From NCBI GenBank assembly GCA_020851785.1, contig JADZCC010000081.1, positions 1 to 64,000 on the forward strand: 64,000 nucleotides of DNA. The letters run 5' to 3'. Made by a program: the position numbers and the translations under genes. Under the pieces are notes generated by a model. The model was given only the letters and a program-made list of their open reading frames with translations, was not told the DNA's origin and made no database searches. The DNA comes from Anaerolineales bacterium (GTDB taxonomy: Bacteria > Chloroflexota > Anaerolineae > Anaerolineales > Villigracilaceae). Below, one piece after another: positions 1-7,027 of this stretch (position 1 is the first letter of the stretch; every line of letters starts with the position of its first letter).

Positions 1-111
1 ATTTTGGCGCTCATCAAACAAGCAAATTTCCAAAATGCCGCTCAGGCTCGCAGGTGGTTTTCGGCTCACATCCCCCAGGCGTTTGCACTCTTGGTTACCC
101 CTTTTTCCTGA
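1..111 (+). CDS. 3' end of an unidentified gene (partial)
   Basis: A reading frame is open from the first base to a TGA at 109-111, giving 36 residues with ordinary codon choice. It ends 71 bases before the tRNA-Sec. The fragment is too short for me to recognise a family. I checked whether the TGA could be a recoded selenocysteine codon: the frame then runs into the tRNA gene with unconvincing sequence, so I take it as a true stop. It could also be non-coding. Confidence 0.3.
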   Translation: MLALIKQANFQNAAQARRWFSAHIPQAFALLVTPFS

Positions 112-182
112 CTTTGCAAAAGCCATGTCCCCATCCGCTATTCAACTTGCGAATCTACATTCACTCGGTTATGCTTGCCAAC

Positions 183-276
183 GGGAGTGGTAAGGTCCCG
201 GTGGATTTCCTGGTCTTCAAAACCTGTGGCGGGTCGCGTGGCGGGCCGCGGTGGGTTCGACTCCCATCCACTCCCG
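183..276 (+). tRNA. selC: tRNA-Sec (UCA anticodon), selC
   Basis: This is a selenocysteine tRNA gene. The acceptor stem has 8 pairs (GGGAGTGG 183-190 with CCACTCCC 268-275) and G276 as discriminator. The D stem has six pairs closing a 4-base CGGT loop (193-208), as in the E. coli tRNA. The anticodon loop CTTCAAA (215-221) carries UCA at 217-219. A long variable arm covers about 227-250. The T stem has 5 pairs with loop TTCGACT (256-262), so acceptor plus T stem is 13 pairs, the bacterial selC arrangement. CCA is not encoded. There is a T-T mismatch (211/225) in the anticodon stem. The organism should therefore decode UGA as selenocysteine; selA, selB and selD are not in this window. Confidence 0.93.
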
Positions 277-309
277 CTGGATTTTGAATATAGAATTTTT
301 AGGAGCGTT

Positions 310-1488
310 ATGGCAATTCCAGAAATTGAAACGATCACTCCGCTGGTGGCGCGCGTCTTTCAGATCGAAGATATTACCGCGCTGGACCCGCTCAAAGGAA
401 ATTTATATCGGTATCGCGGCCAATTGACCGGCGCAGATTCCGCTTCCGCTTACGATCAGTTGGCTGAAGCGCTTCAGCCGTATCAGCTGATGCCTTTGTT
501 CCGTTTGGAGGAAGGCCGGCAGGCGATTTATATTGCGCCCAAACAACCAGACCCCAAGCCAGACAGCCCAACCACGAACATCATTTTGTTCGTCCTGACA
601 GTTTTCAGCGTGATGTTGGCGGGCGCGCAACCCAGCGGCCCCATTCCGCAAGACACAGGCGGACAAATCCTGGCGTTGGTCACGTCCATTTTTACCGGCT
701 GGCCGTTTGCGTTAAGTTTGCTGGGGATTCTGCTCGCGCACGAATTCGGCCACTATTGGATGAGTCGCTATCACAAAACCCCGGCCACGCTTCCGTATTT
801 TTTGCCGTTTCCATTCAGTCCGCTTGGCACGATGGGCGCGGCGATCCTCATGCGCGGCGTACCCAAGAATCGGCGCGTCCTTTTTGATATTGGCGTGGCT
901 GGCCCGCTGGCCGGTTTGATCGTAGCCATTCCCGTTTTATTGTATGGGCTATCCCGTTCCACATTGGGGGCGATTGCGCCGAATCCAAATGGATATATCG
1001 AAGGCAATTCATTGTTCTATTTGCTGGCCAAGTTCATGATTTTCAAACAATGGCTTCCTGCGCCCGTTGAGCCGCAGGGAATTTTATACTGGCTGAGTTA
1101 TTTCTTTACCGGCAAGCCCGTGCCGTTTGGCGGCCTGGATGTTTTTATAGACCCGATTGCCTTTGCCGGGTGGGGCGGCTTGCTCGTCACCGGCCTAAAC
1201 CTGATTCCCGCCGGAACGTTGGACGGCGGGCATGTCCTCTATGGCTTGTTTGGCGAAAAAGCTAAAAAGGCGTTTCCGTACATTGTCGGCGTTTTGGTTT
1301 TGCTCGGCTTCGTCTGGAGCGGATGGTGGCTTTGGGCGGCCTTATTATTTTGGCTGGGCCGCGTGCAAGCTAAACTGCTGGATGAAATTACCACGCTCGA
1401 CCCGCCCCGTCGCCTGCTCGCTGTTTTAATGCTCATCATCTTCGTTTTGGTTTTTATGCCCGTCCCCATGACCTTGTTAACTCCATGA
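310..1488 (+). CDS. Site-2 protease family (M50) membrane metalloprotease
   Basis: This 392-residue polytopic membrane protein resembles intramembrane zinc proteases of the M50/S2P family, which cut membrane-anchored substrates such as anti-sigma factors. Zinc ligands are visible: HEFGH at residues 144-148 (HExxH) and the Asp of LDGGH near residue 305. A soluble region of about 95 residues comes first, followed by several hydrophobic segments. The ATG at 310 is chosen because AGGAG lies at 301-305; an earlier in-frame start would lie inside the tRNA gene. It overlaps the next gene by 4 bases (ATGA), so the two are probably translated together. The substrate cannot be told from sequence. Confidence 0.9.
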   Translation: MAIPEIETITPLVARVFQIEDITALDPLKGNLYRYRGQLTGADSASAYDQLAEALQPYQLMPLFRLEEGRQAIYIAPKQPDPKPDSPTTNIILFVLTVFSVMLAGAQPSGPIPQDTGGQILALVTSIFTGWPFALSLLGILLAHEFGHYWMSRYHKTPATLPYFLPFPFSPLGTMGAAILMRGVPKNRRVLFDIGVAGPLAGLIVAIPVLLYGLSRSTLGAIAPNPNGYIEGNSLFYLLAKFMIFKQWLPAPVEPQGILYWLSYFFTGKPVPFGGLDVFIDPIAFAGWGGLLVTGLNLIPAGTLDGGHVLYGLFGEKAKKAFPYIVGVLVLLGFVWSGWWLWAALLFWLGRVQAKLLDEITTLDPPRRLLAVLMLIIFVLVFMPVPMTLLTP

Positions 1489-2855
1489 TGAAAAAACTGA
1501 TTTCACTTTTCCTGCTCGCCACCGTCAGCCTTAGCGCCTGCGCCGCGCCCCAAGCCAGCGCCACGCCTGAAATCCCCAGCGCAGCGCCAGCGACGAAGAC
1601 GCCTCAGCCAGAACCCACTGCCCAGGCCGTCAGCACCATTCAGGTCCAGCCGAGTGCGCTCAAAGGCGTACAGATCACCGTTTGGACTCCCTGGTATGGC
1701 GTGGAGAACGATTTGTTCAAAACGCTGGTCAGGGAATTTAATCAAAAGAATGCATGGGGCATTCAAGTGACCGCCGAGAGTCAGGTCAATTTTACGAACC
1801 TCTATGACGAAACTTTGAAAGCCATTCAAAGGCCCGACCTTGCCATCGCTTTGCCCGAACACGCTTTGGAGTGGAACGACAACCGTCTGGTTGCGGATTT
1901 GATGCCTTATGTGTTTGACCCAACCTATGGAATTGAAGATGTGGACGATATTCCCTTTATCTTTTGGAATCAAGATCAGTTTGGCGAAACCCGCGTGGCC
2001 ATGCCCGCTCAACGGACGGCCCGCTTTTTGTTATGGAACGAAACCTGGGGCGGCGAACTTGGTTTTGACGCTCCGCCGAACGCGCCCGAAGATTTTGAAC
2101 AACAAACCTGCCGCGCACACGAAGCCCTGACGAAGAACGACTCCCCGCAGGACGATTTTATGGGCGGCTGGTATGTGGATACGGACCCAATGACCGCCTA
2201 CGCCTGGCTCCTCGCCTTTGAAGGCGGCGTACTGGAAGGTAATGGCTATCGCTTCCTCACGCCCAACAACATTGCGGCTTTTACATTTTTACGCAAACTC
2301 TCCGAAGAAAACTGCGCCTGGCAATCTGCCGAGGTGGACGCCATCACCGCGTTCACTTCCCGCCGGGCCTTGTTCATCACCGCCAGCCTGCAAGACCTGC
2401 CCAGCGTGGCGCGCAGTTTTTCCGCGCAACAAAGCCGCGACGAGTGGCGCGTCATTCCCTTCCCCGGCGCAGATGAAGACGCGCTGGTTGTCTATGGTTC
2501 GTCCTATGTCGTTTTTAATTCAACGCCCGAAAAACAACTGGCCGCCTGGCTCTTCCTCCGCTGGATGTTGGAAGCTGAACAGGATGCGCGCATGGCGGAG
2601 GCGACCCATCTCTTTCCGCTTCGCACCTCGACTTTGGGCCTGCTCGGCGACTACGAGAAGACACACCCCCAATGGGCCCAAGCCATAGACCTCCTGCCGC
2701 AGGGCGAACTGCAACCGCAGTTGGCTTCGTGGCGTAAAGTTAAGGTAATGCTCGGAGATGGCTTTGACCACATGTATCGCGTCAACGTCTTTAGCGGGCA
2801 GGTGGCCGCAATTTTGGCCCAAATGGAAACGCTTTCACGAGACATTAGCAAATAG
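1485..2855 (+). CDS. Extracellular solute-binding lipoprotein (ABC family 1, sugar type)
   Basis: This is a 456-residue secreted lipoprotein. It has a short hydrophobic signal and the lipobox LSAC (cleavage before the Cys), then an Ala/Pro/Thr-rich linker, then a domain typical of ABC family 1 sugar-binding proteins (pattern ITVWTPWYGVEND with a later GGWYVDTDPMTAYAWLLAFEGG region). It should capture a solute at the outer face of the membrane. No permease or ATPase genes lie beside it, so it may serve a transporter encoded elsewhere or act as a sensor. The start overlaps the stop of the protease gene, and a second in-frame ATG follows immediately. Confidence 0.87.
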   Translation: MMKKLISLFLLATVSLSACAAPQASATPEIPSAAPATKTPQPEPTAQAVSTIQVQPSALKGVQITVWTPWYGVENDLFKTLVREFNQKNAWGIQVTAESQVNFTNLYDETLKAIQRPDLAIALPEHALEWNDNRLVADLMPYVFDPTYGIEDVDDIPFIFWNQDQFGETRVAMPAQRTARFLLWNETWGGELGFDAPPNAPEDFEQQTCRAHEALTKNDSPQDDFMGGWYVDTDPMTAYAWLLAFEGGVLEGNGYRFLTPNNIAAFTFLRKLSEENCAWQSAEVDAITAFTSRRALFITASLQDLPSVARSFSAQQSRDEWRVIPFPGADEDALVVYGSSYVVFNSTPEKQLAAWLFLRWMLEAEQDARMAEATHLFPLRTSTLGLLGDYEKTHPQWAQAIDLLPQGELQPQLASWRKVKVMLGDGFDHMYRVNVFSGQVAAILAQMETLSRDISK

Positions 2856-2864
2856 GAGTCCCGC

Positions 2865-3647
2865 ATGTCCCAATCTGAATATCGCGCGCGGCAGGTGCGC
2901 GCCAAAACAAACGAAGTCTACGAATATGACCGCGACGCTGAAAAGCCTGGCAAGCCTCTACATCTTTTAATCCCCGGCGGCATCATTGCCCTGGCAACTT
3001 TGGCGTTAATCATCTTTATTGGGTATCAAACTTTTGGGGCGGAAAACCTGAGAGAAGATTTAGGGCTGGTCTTAATGCTTATCCTTTCCCCGTTTTACGT
3101 GGGCGGTGTCTTCCTCTTTAGCTACGGCTACGAACTTTACAACCTGCCGCGCGCTTTGCGGTTAACGGCCATTATCGTCTTTGTAACGTTGGCATCGGTG
3201 GTAATTATTGCGGTACTGCTTGTGGTTTTGGGCAACATGAAAGGTGGCGGGTCTTCCAGTAATTCCAGTTCAAAGTCTTCGTCTTCAAAATCTTCGGGCT
3301 CTGGCAAATCCTCCTTTGGAGATACAGTTGCGGGCGCGATTGGCGGCGTAGGCGCTTCTAAAAATTCCTCCTCCAAACCGGCCTCTTCTTCATCCTCTTC
3401 TTCCGGCGGCGGTGGATTTTTTTCCAGCGACCCGATTTTTATCAATACGGGCGGCCGAACGCGCGTGGAAACCCGCGAAGTGACCAAGGAAGTTGTGAAA
3501 GAAGTTCCCAAAGAACCCATGCCGGTGACTTGTCCGTTTTGTAAGCGTTCTTATGTGCCGGTGGAGCAGAATTACGTTTGCCCCAGTTGCGGCGCGGCCA
3601 CCCCAAAGGAACTCATCGAAGAATCGCAATTGCCCAAGGGCCGGTAG
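2865..3647 (+). CDS. Membrane protein with Ser-rich linker and C-terminal zinc ribbon
   Basis: I do not recognise this 260-residue protein as a named family. A charged N-terminus is followed by three hydrophobic segments at about residues 30-54, 64-86 and 96-120. A very Ser/Gly-rich stretch covers about 125-180. A charged segment leads to a C-terminal zinc ribbon with two CxxC pairs (CPFC and CPSC) in the last 40 residues. It starts 9 bases after the binding-protein gene and is preceded by AGGAG, so it is in the same operon. The zinc ribbon is presumably cytoplasmic. Function unknown. Confidence 0.7.
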   Translation: MSQSEYRARQVRAKTNEVYEYDRDAEKPGKPLHLLIPGGIIALATLALIIFIGYQTFGAENLREDLGLVLMLILSPFYVGGVFLFSYGYELYNLPRALRLTAIIVFVTLASVVIIAVLLVVLGNMKGGGSSSNSSSKSSSSKSSGSGKSSFGDTVAGAIGGVGASKNSSSKPASSSSSSSGGGGFFSSDPIFINTGGRTRVETREVTKEVVKEVPKEPMPVTCPFCKRSYVPVEQNYVCPSCGAATPKELIEESQLPKGR

Positions 3648-3714
3648 CCCGCGGGTTTGCAACCAACCCCGCTTTTTTGCGTAAACAGAAGCAGAAAGCT
3701 TTTTAAGGAGCAGT

Positions 3715-4317
3715 GTGAGCGAAGAACAGGCCTGGGTTTCTCAGGCGCAACAAGGAAACGACGAAGCGTTTACGCATCTGGTGGAAACCTACCAAACCCC
3801 GGTGTTCAACTTGTGTTATCGCATGTTGGGCGAGCCGGAACTGGCCGAGGATGCCGCGCAAGAGACGTTTTTACGCGCCTATCAGAACTTGCATCGCTAC
3901 GACCGGGCCAGGTCGTTTGCCACCTGGTTGCTTTCGATTGCGGCGCATTATTGTATTGACCGTTTGCGGCGTCGAAAATTTGCCATGTTCTCCATGGATA
4001 CGGAGGACGAAGACGGCAACACGTTTGAATTGCCCGACCCCGATTCCCCCGACCCGGAGGCGGAAGCCGTGCAGGGACAAACCCGCGACCGCGTCCAGTC
4101 CATGCTCAAAGACCTGGACGATACCGACCGCGCCGCAATTATTATGCGCTATTGGTACGACTATTCTGAAATTGAAATTGCCGAATCTTTAAGTTTGACG
4201 GTGAGCGCGGTGAAAAGCCGCTTGCATCGAGCTCGCAAGGAATTGGCAGGTTTATGGCAGGAACAAGAGAAACGTGCCGAATCTGAAAGGAGACCCTATG
4301 AATCACCAGCCTTTTGA
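3715..4317 (+). CDS. ECF-family RNA polymerase sigma factor
   Basis: This 200-residue sigma factor has region 2 at about residues 28-92 (including the AEDAAQETFLRAY segment that binds the -10 element) and region 4 helix-turn-helix at about 138-180 (SEIEIAESLSLTVSAVKSRLHRAR). A GTG start is chosen because AAGGAG lies at 3705-3710 with good spacing. The 3' end overlaps the anti-sigma gene by 20 bases, typical of a co-translated sigma/anti-sigma pair. It probably directs transcription of its own operon and envelope genes (inference). A second ECF factor in this window at 25936 is clearly different in sequence. Confidence 0.93.
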   Translation: MSEEQAWVSQAQQGNDEAFTHLVETYQTPVFNLCYRMLGEPELAEDAAQETFLRAYQNLHRYDRARSFATWLLSIAAHYCIDRLRRRKFAMFSMDTEDEDGNTFELPDPDSPDPEAEAVQGQTRDRVQSMLKDLDDTDRAAIIMRYWYDYSEIEIAESLSLTVSAVKSRLHRARKELAGLWQEQEKRAESERRPYESPAF

Positions 4318-4828
4318 AGAGTGGTTGCTGACGGATAAATTTCTAACGCCCGCCGAAAAGCGCGAATTGGATTTGCATTTACGCACCTGTGCGGATTGCA
4401 CCGCGTTATCGGCCACCGGGTTGGCGTTACGCTCTGCGCGCGCGGCCCGTCCCGCCGCCGGCTTTACCTTGCGCTTTCAACAAAAGTTGGCGGCTCAAAA
4501 GGCGCTGGAGCGCCGACGCAGGCTTTTGGGCATGGTATCCCTGGTTTTTTCCAGCGCCGTCTTATTGGCCTGGCTGGCTTTTCCGTATTTAAACGCTTTA
4601 ATCGTCGCCCCAACCGAATGGCTTACGACGTTAACCGGATATTTGCTCTATGTGACGACCTCCATCCGCGCGCTGGGAGATGCGTCGCTCGTCCTTTTGC
4701 GCGTGATTCCCGACTTGCTCCCGCCTTATGCCTGGATGGCGCTGGCCTCCACGGTGGCCGGGTTAAGTTTGTTGAGTTCAGTTTCAATTTGGCGTTTTAT
4801 CCGCCTGCCGCAAGGAGCGGTTTCGTAA
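4298..4828 (+). CDS. Zinc-finger anti-sigma factor, membrane-anchored
   Basis: This is a 176-residue protein with an N-terminal zf-HC2 motif H27-x3-C31-x2-C34, characteristic of zinc-binding anti-sigma domains. A hydrophobic segment follows at about residues 75-100, with further hydrophobic stretches near the C-terminus. It would hold the upstream ECF sigma factor at the membrane until a signal releases it. The ATG at 4298 is preferred because AAAGGAG lies at 4286-4292. The M50 protease at 310 is a conceivable activating protease, but this is inference from proximity only. Confidence 0.83.
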   Translation: MNHQPFEEWLLTDKFLTPAEKRELDLHLRTCADCTALSATGLALRSARAARPAAGFTLRFQQKLAAQKALERRRRLLGMVSLVFSSAVLLAWLAFPYLNALIVAPTEWLTTLTGYLLYVTTSIRALGDASLVLLRVIPDLLPPYAWMALASTVAGLSLLSSVSIWRFIRLPQGAVS

Positions 4829-5797
4829 ATGGTTAAGCGATCCATGGTATTTTTGATCCTTCTGCTGGCGGTGTTATTTGCGCCGTCAGACGTTGTGCGC
4901 GCGCAAAACTCAAATGGAGACATTTTTCTTGTTGGGCAAAACTACTCGTTGTCCAGCGGGAATACGCACAATGGAAATATCGTCGTACTTGGCGGCAACG
5001 TGACGATTGAGTCCGGCGCCACGCTCAATGGCGACGTGATTGTAGTAGGCGGCAATCTGCAAGCGGACGGCGCAATTTATGGGGAGGTGGCGTTAATTGG
5101 CGGGCGTTTAGACTTGGCCGGAGAAACCAGCGGAGATATTGCCCTGATTGGCGGTCAGGCCAGCCTGAGCGCTACCGCAGTGGTGAACGGAAACATCTCC
5201 ACGCTGGGTAGCCAGTTGGAGCGCGACCCGGCGGCCAAAATCACGGGCGAAATTGTGAATAACGCCCCGCCGAATGTGGATGAACTTTCCACGCCCAAGG
5301 CTTATTTTGTCTTTGATCCCTTTGAGGGAATCTCAGGCGTCATTTTGAAGGCGGTGGGCATGGCGATTGTGGCTCTGCTATTAACGCTCTTCCTGGACCC
5401 GCAGATTAAACGCGTGGGCGATTATGCAATCGCTCAACCCGTCGTTGCAGGAAGCGTTGGCCTGCTCGCCCTCTTTATAACGGTTTTGCTGGCCATAACG
5501 ATTTTGCCGATCTTCGTTGCCGTTTGCGCCTGGGTTCTAGGCGTTGTGGCCATCGGTCAGGAAGTGGGGCGGCGGTTTGTCCAAGCCATTAATCAGGATT
5601 GGCGGCCGCTCCTTTCGACTGCGTTTGGAACTTTCCTCCTGCTTTTGGTGGTCGGCTTTGCCGGTTTAATCCCCTGCGTGGGGTGGATCTTTAAGTTCGC
5701 GCTCACGCTGGTTGCCATTGGCGCGGCGGTGATGACTCGTTTTGGTTCCCGCTCAGGCGCGGCTCCGATCGTCGCGCAGGGAAGCCCGGCTGGCTAA
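4829..5797 (+). CDS. Secreted bactofilin-like beta-solenoid domain with membrane C-terminus
   Basis: This 322-residue protein starts with a signal peptide ending near residue 26. About 120 residues of short Gly-rich repeats follow (NGNIVVLGG, NGDVIVVGG, YGEVALIGG, SGDIALIGG), the pattern of polymer-forming bactofilin-like beta-solenoids. The C-terminal half has four or so membrane segments (about 175-310). The solenoid thus appears to face outside, unlike cytoplasmic bactofilins. The ATG follows the anti-sigma stop codon directly and has AAGGAG at 4812-4817, so it is the third gene of the sigma operon and is probably an envelope component controlled by it. Confidence 0.8.
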   Translation: MVKRSMVFLILLLAVLFAPSDVVRAQNSNGDIFLVGQNYSLSSGNTHNGNIVVLGGNVTIESGATLNGDVIVVGGNLQADGAIYGEVALIGGRLDLAGETSGDIALIGGQASLSATAVVNGNISTLGSQLERDPAAKITGEIVNNAPPNVDELSTPKAYFVFDPFEGISGVILKAVGMAIVALLLTLFLDPQIKRVGDYAIAQPVVAGSVGLLALFITVLLAITILPIFVAVCAWVLGVVAIGQEVGRRFVQAINQDWRPLLSTAFGTFLLLLVVGFAGLIPCVGWIFKFALTLVAIGAAVMTRFGSRSGAAPIVAQGSPAG

Positions 5798-5811
5798 AAG
5801 ATTGCTTGCGG

Positions 5812-5817
5812 TATAAT
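5812..5817 (+). promoter_or_regulatory. Candidate -10 element before the C45 hydrolase gene
   Basis: TATAAT lies in the context GCTTGCGGTATAAT; the same 14-base string occurs, reverse-complemented, before the sortase gene at 47360. No clear -35 box is seen. The transcript would begin at about 5824 and start with the hairpin at 5826-5848. Confidence 0.5.
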
Positions 5818-5825
5818 GCCTCTCG

Positions 5826-5853
5826 CGCCCCGAATCATCTTCGGGGCGTTTTC
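5826..5853 (+). terminator. Rho-independent terminator after the sigma operon
   Basis: A 9-pair stem (CGCCCCGAA with TTCGGGGCG, 5826-5834 and 5840-5848) is followed by TTTT. It lies between the bactofilin-like gene and the hydrolase gene. Confidence 0.75.
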
Positions 5854-5868
5854 AATTCTGGAGGTTGT

Positions 5869-6975
5869 ATGCAAAATCAATTTAATAACGCGCCCGTCCA
5901 TACCGCGCCGCCGCCGTTGATCGAAGTTTCCGGCTCCTGTTATGAAATGGGGCGACAGATTGGCGAAGCGGCGCGCGAACCGATTCAAAAGAGCGTTGCC
6001 AGCGCGCGCGCGCTGATCGCCGCTACCGTGGATAAACTTCAACTGGATTGGGAGCAGGCGAAATTGCAATCGCGCAAGTACCTGCCCTTTGCCGAGGAAA
6101 AATATCCGCAATATGTGGATGAATTGCGCGGCATTGCCGCAGGCGCGAACCTGGCGTTTGACGATCTGGTAACGTTGAATGTGATGGAGGCGGTGACGAT
6201 GGATGCGCTTCACCTGACGCGTTGCACCAGTTTTGCGGTGAGTCAGGAGCGCTCGGAAAATGGTCACGTGTATGCCGCGCACAACGAAGATTGGACTCCT
6301 GACGATGAAGATGGCGTGATGGTCATTTCCGCCCGGCCGGAGAAAGAGCCGCCCTTTTTAGCGATGACCTACGGCGGCCTTTTAAGTAATGTTGGGTTTA
6401 ACGCTCATGGCATTGCCCAGTTGATTAATTCGGTGTACCCGATTGATGCGCGCATTGGCATTCCGCGGCTGGTGGTTTCGCGGGCGGTCTTGGCCGCCAA
6501 GCGTATTTCCGGCGCGATGGGCCGCATTTTGATTGACCACCGCGAGGCGGGCTACAATCACTTGCTGGTTCACGAGAGCGGCGAAATGTATTCAGTGGAG
6601 GCTTCGGCGCGTAAGTTTGAAGTCCTCTCCACGACGGACGGCACGCTGACGCATACCAATCATTATCTTGACCCGCAAATGAAACTGGTTGAGAAGAATT
6701 CCTACGAATTGCTCTCTTCGCGCGTGCGTTACTTCCGCGCCTGCCGCTTACTGCGCCAAAAAGAAAAGCACACGCTGGAAAGTTTGCAGGCCATTCAGAA
6801 AGATCATGTTAACTTCCCCAATTCAATTTGCAACCATAACATGCGCGAGGATCACCCGCTCGACTGCGAAAAGACGATCAACGCGTTGGTGATTGACCTG
6901 ACGGCGCGCGAAATGCACCTGGCTTGGGGCAATCCCTGTCAAAACCAATATTACACGTATCGTTTGAACGCTTAA
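5869..6975 (+). CDS. C45-family autoproteolytic acyltransferase/hydrolase
   Basis: This 368-residue protein resembles the C45 (acyl-CoA:6-aminopenicillanic acid acyltransferase-like) N-terminal nucleophile hydrolases. These are made as a precursor that cleaves itself before a Cys, which then becomes the nucleophile. The candidate Cys is residue 119 in the motif TRCTSFAV; the AAHNEDW motif that follows is typical of the family. Such enzymes hydrolyse or form amide bonds; the substrate here is unknown. The ATG at 5869 has GGAGG 8 bases upstream. No signal peptide is visible. The gene is flanked by terminators on both sides and is monocistronic. Confidence 0.86.
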   Translation: MQNQFNNAPVHTAPPPLIEVSGSCYEMGRQIGEAAREPIQKSVASARALIAATVDKLQLDWEQAKLQSRKYLPFAEEKYPQYVDELRGIAAGANLAFDDLVTLNVMEAVTMDALHLTRCTSFAVSQERSENGHVYAAHNEDWTPDDEDGVMVISARPEKEPPFLAMTYGGLLSNVGFNAHGIAQLINSVYPIDARIGIPRLVVSRAVLAAKRISGAMGRILIDHREAGYNHLLVHESGEMYSVEASARKFEVLSTTDGTLTHTNHYLDPQMKLVEKNSYELLSSRVRYFRACRLLRQKEKHTLESLQAIQKDHVNFPNSICNHNMREDHPLDCEKTINALVIDLTAREMHLAWGNPCQNQYYTYRLNA

Positions 6976-6980
6976 AGCAT

Positions 6981-7013
6981 AACGCCCCGAAGCGCAATCT
7001 TCGGGGCGTTTGA
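6981..7013. terminator. Bidirectional terminator
   Basis: A 12-pair stem (AACGCCCCGAAG at 6981-6992 with CTTCGGGGCGTT at 6999-7010) lies between two convergent genes, with TTT on one side and A-rich sequence on the other. Confidence 0.85.
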
Positions 7014-7027
7014 TTCTATGTGATGCG

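Noticed and set aside
1..111. TGA at 109 as a selenocysteine codon
   Set aside because: Reading through it runs into the tRNA gene without a plausible protein, so it is treated as a stop.
310..5797. M50 protease and sigma/anti-sigma genes as one regulated-proteolysis operon
   Set aside because: Two other genes and a separate start lie between them; functional linkage is possible but not shown by sequence.
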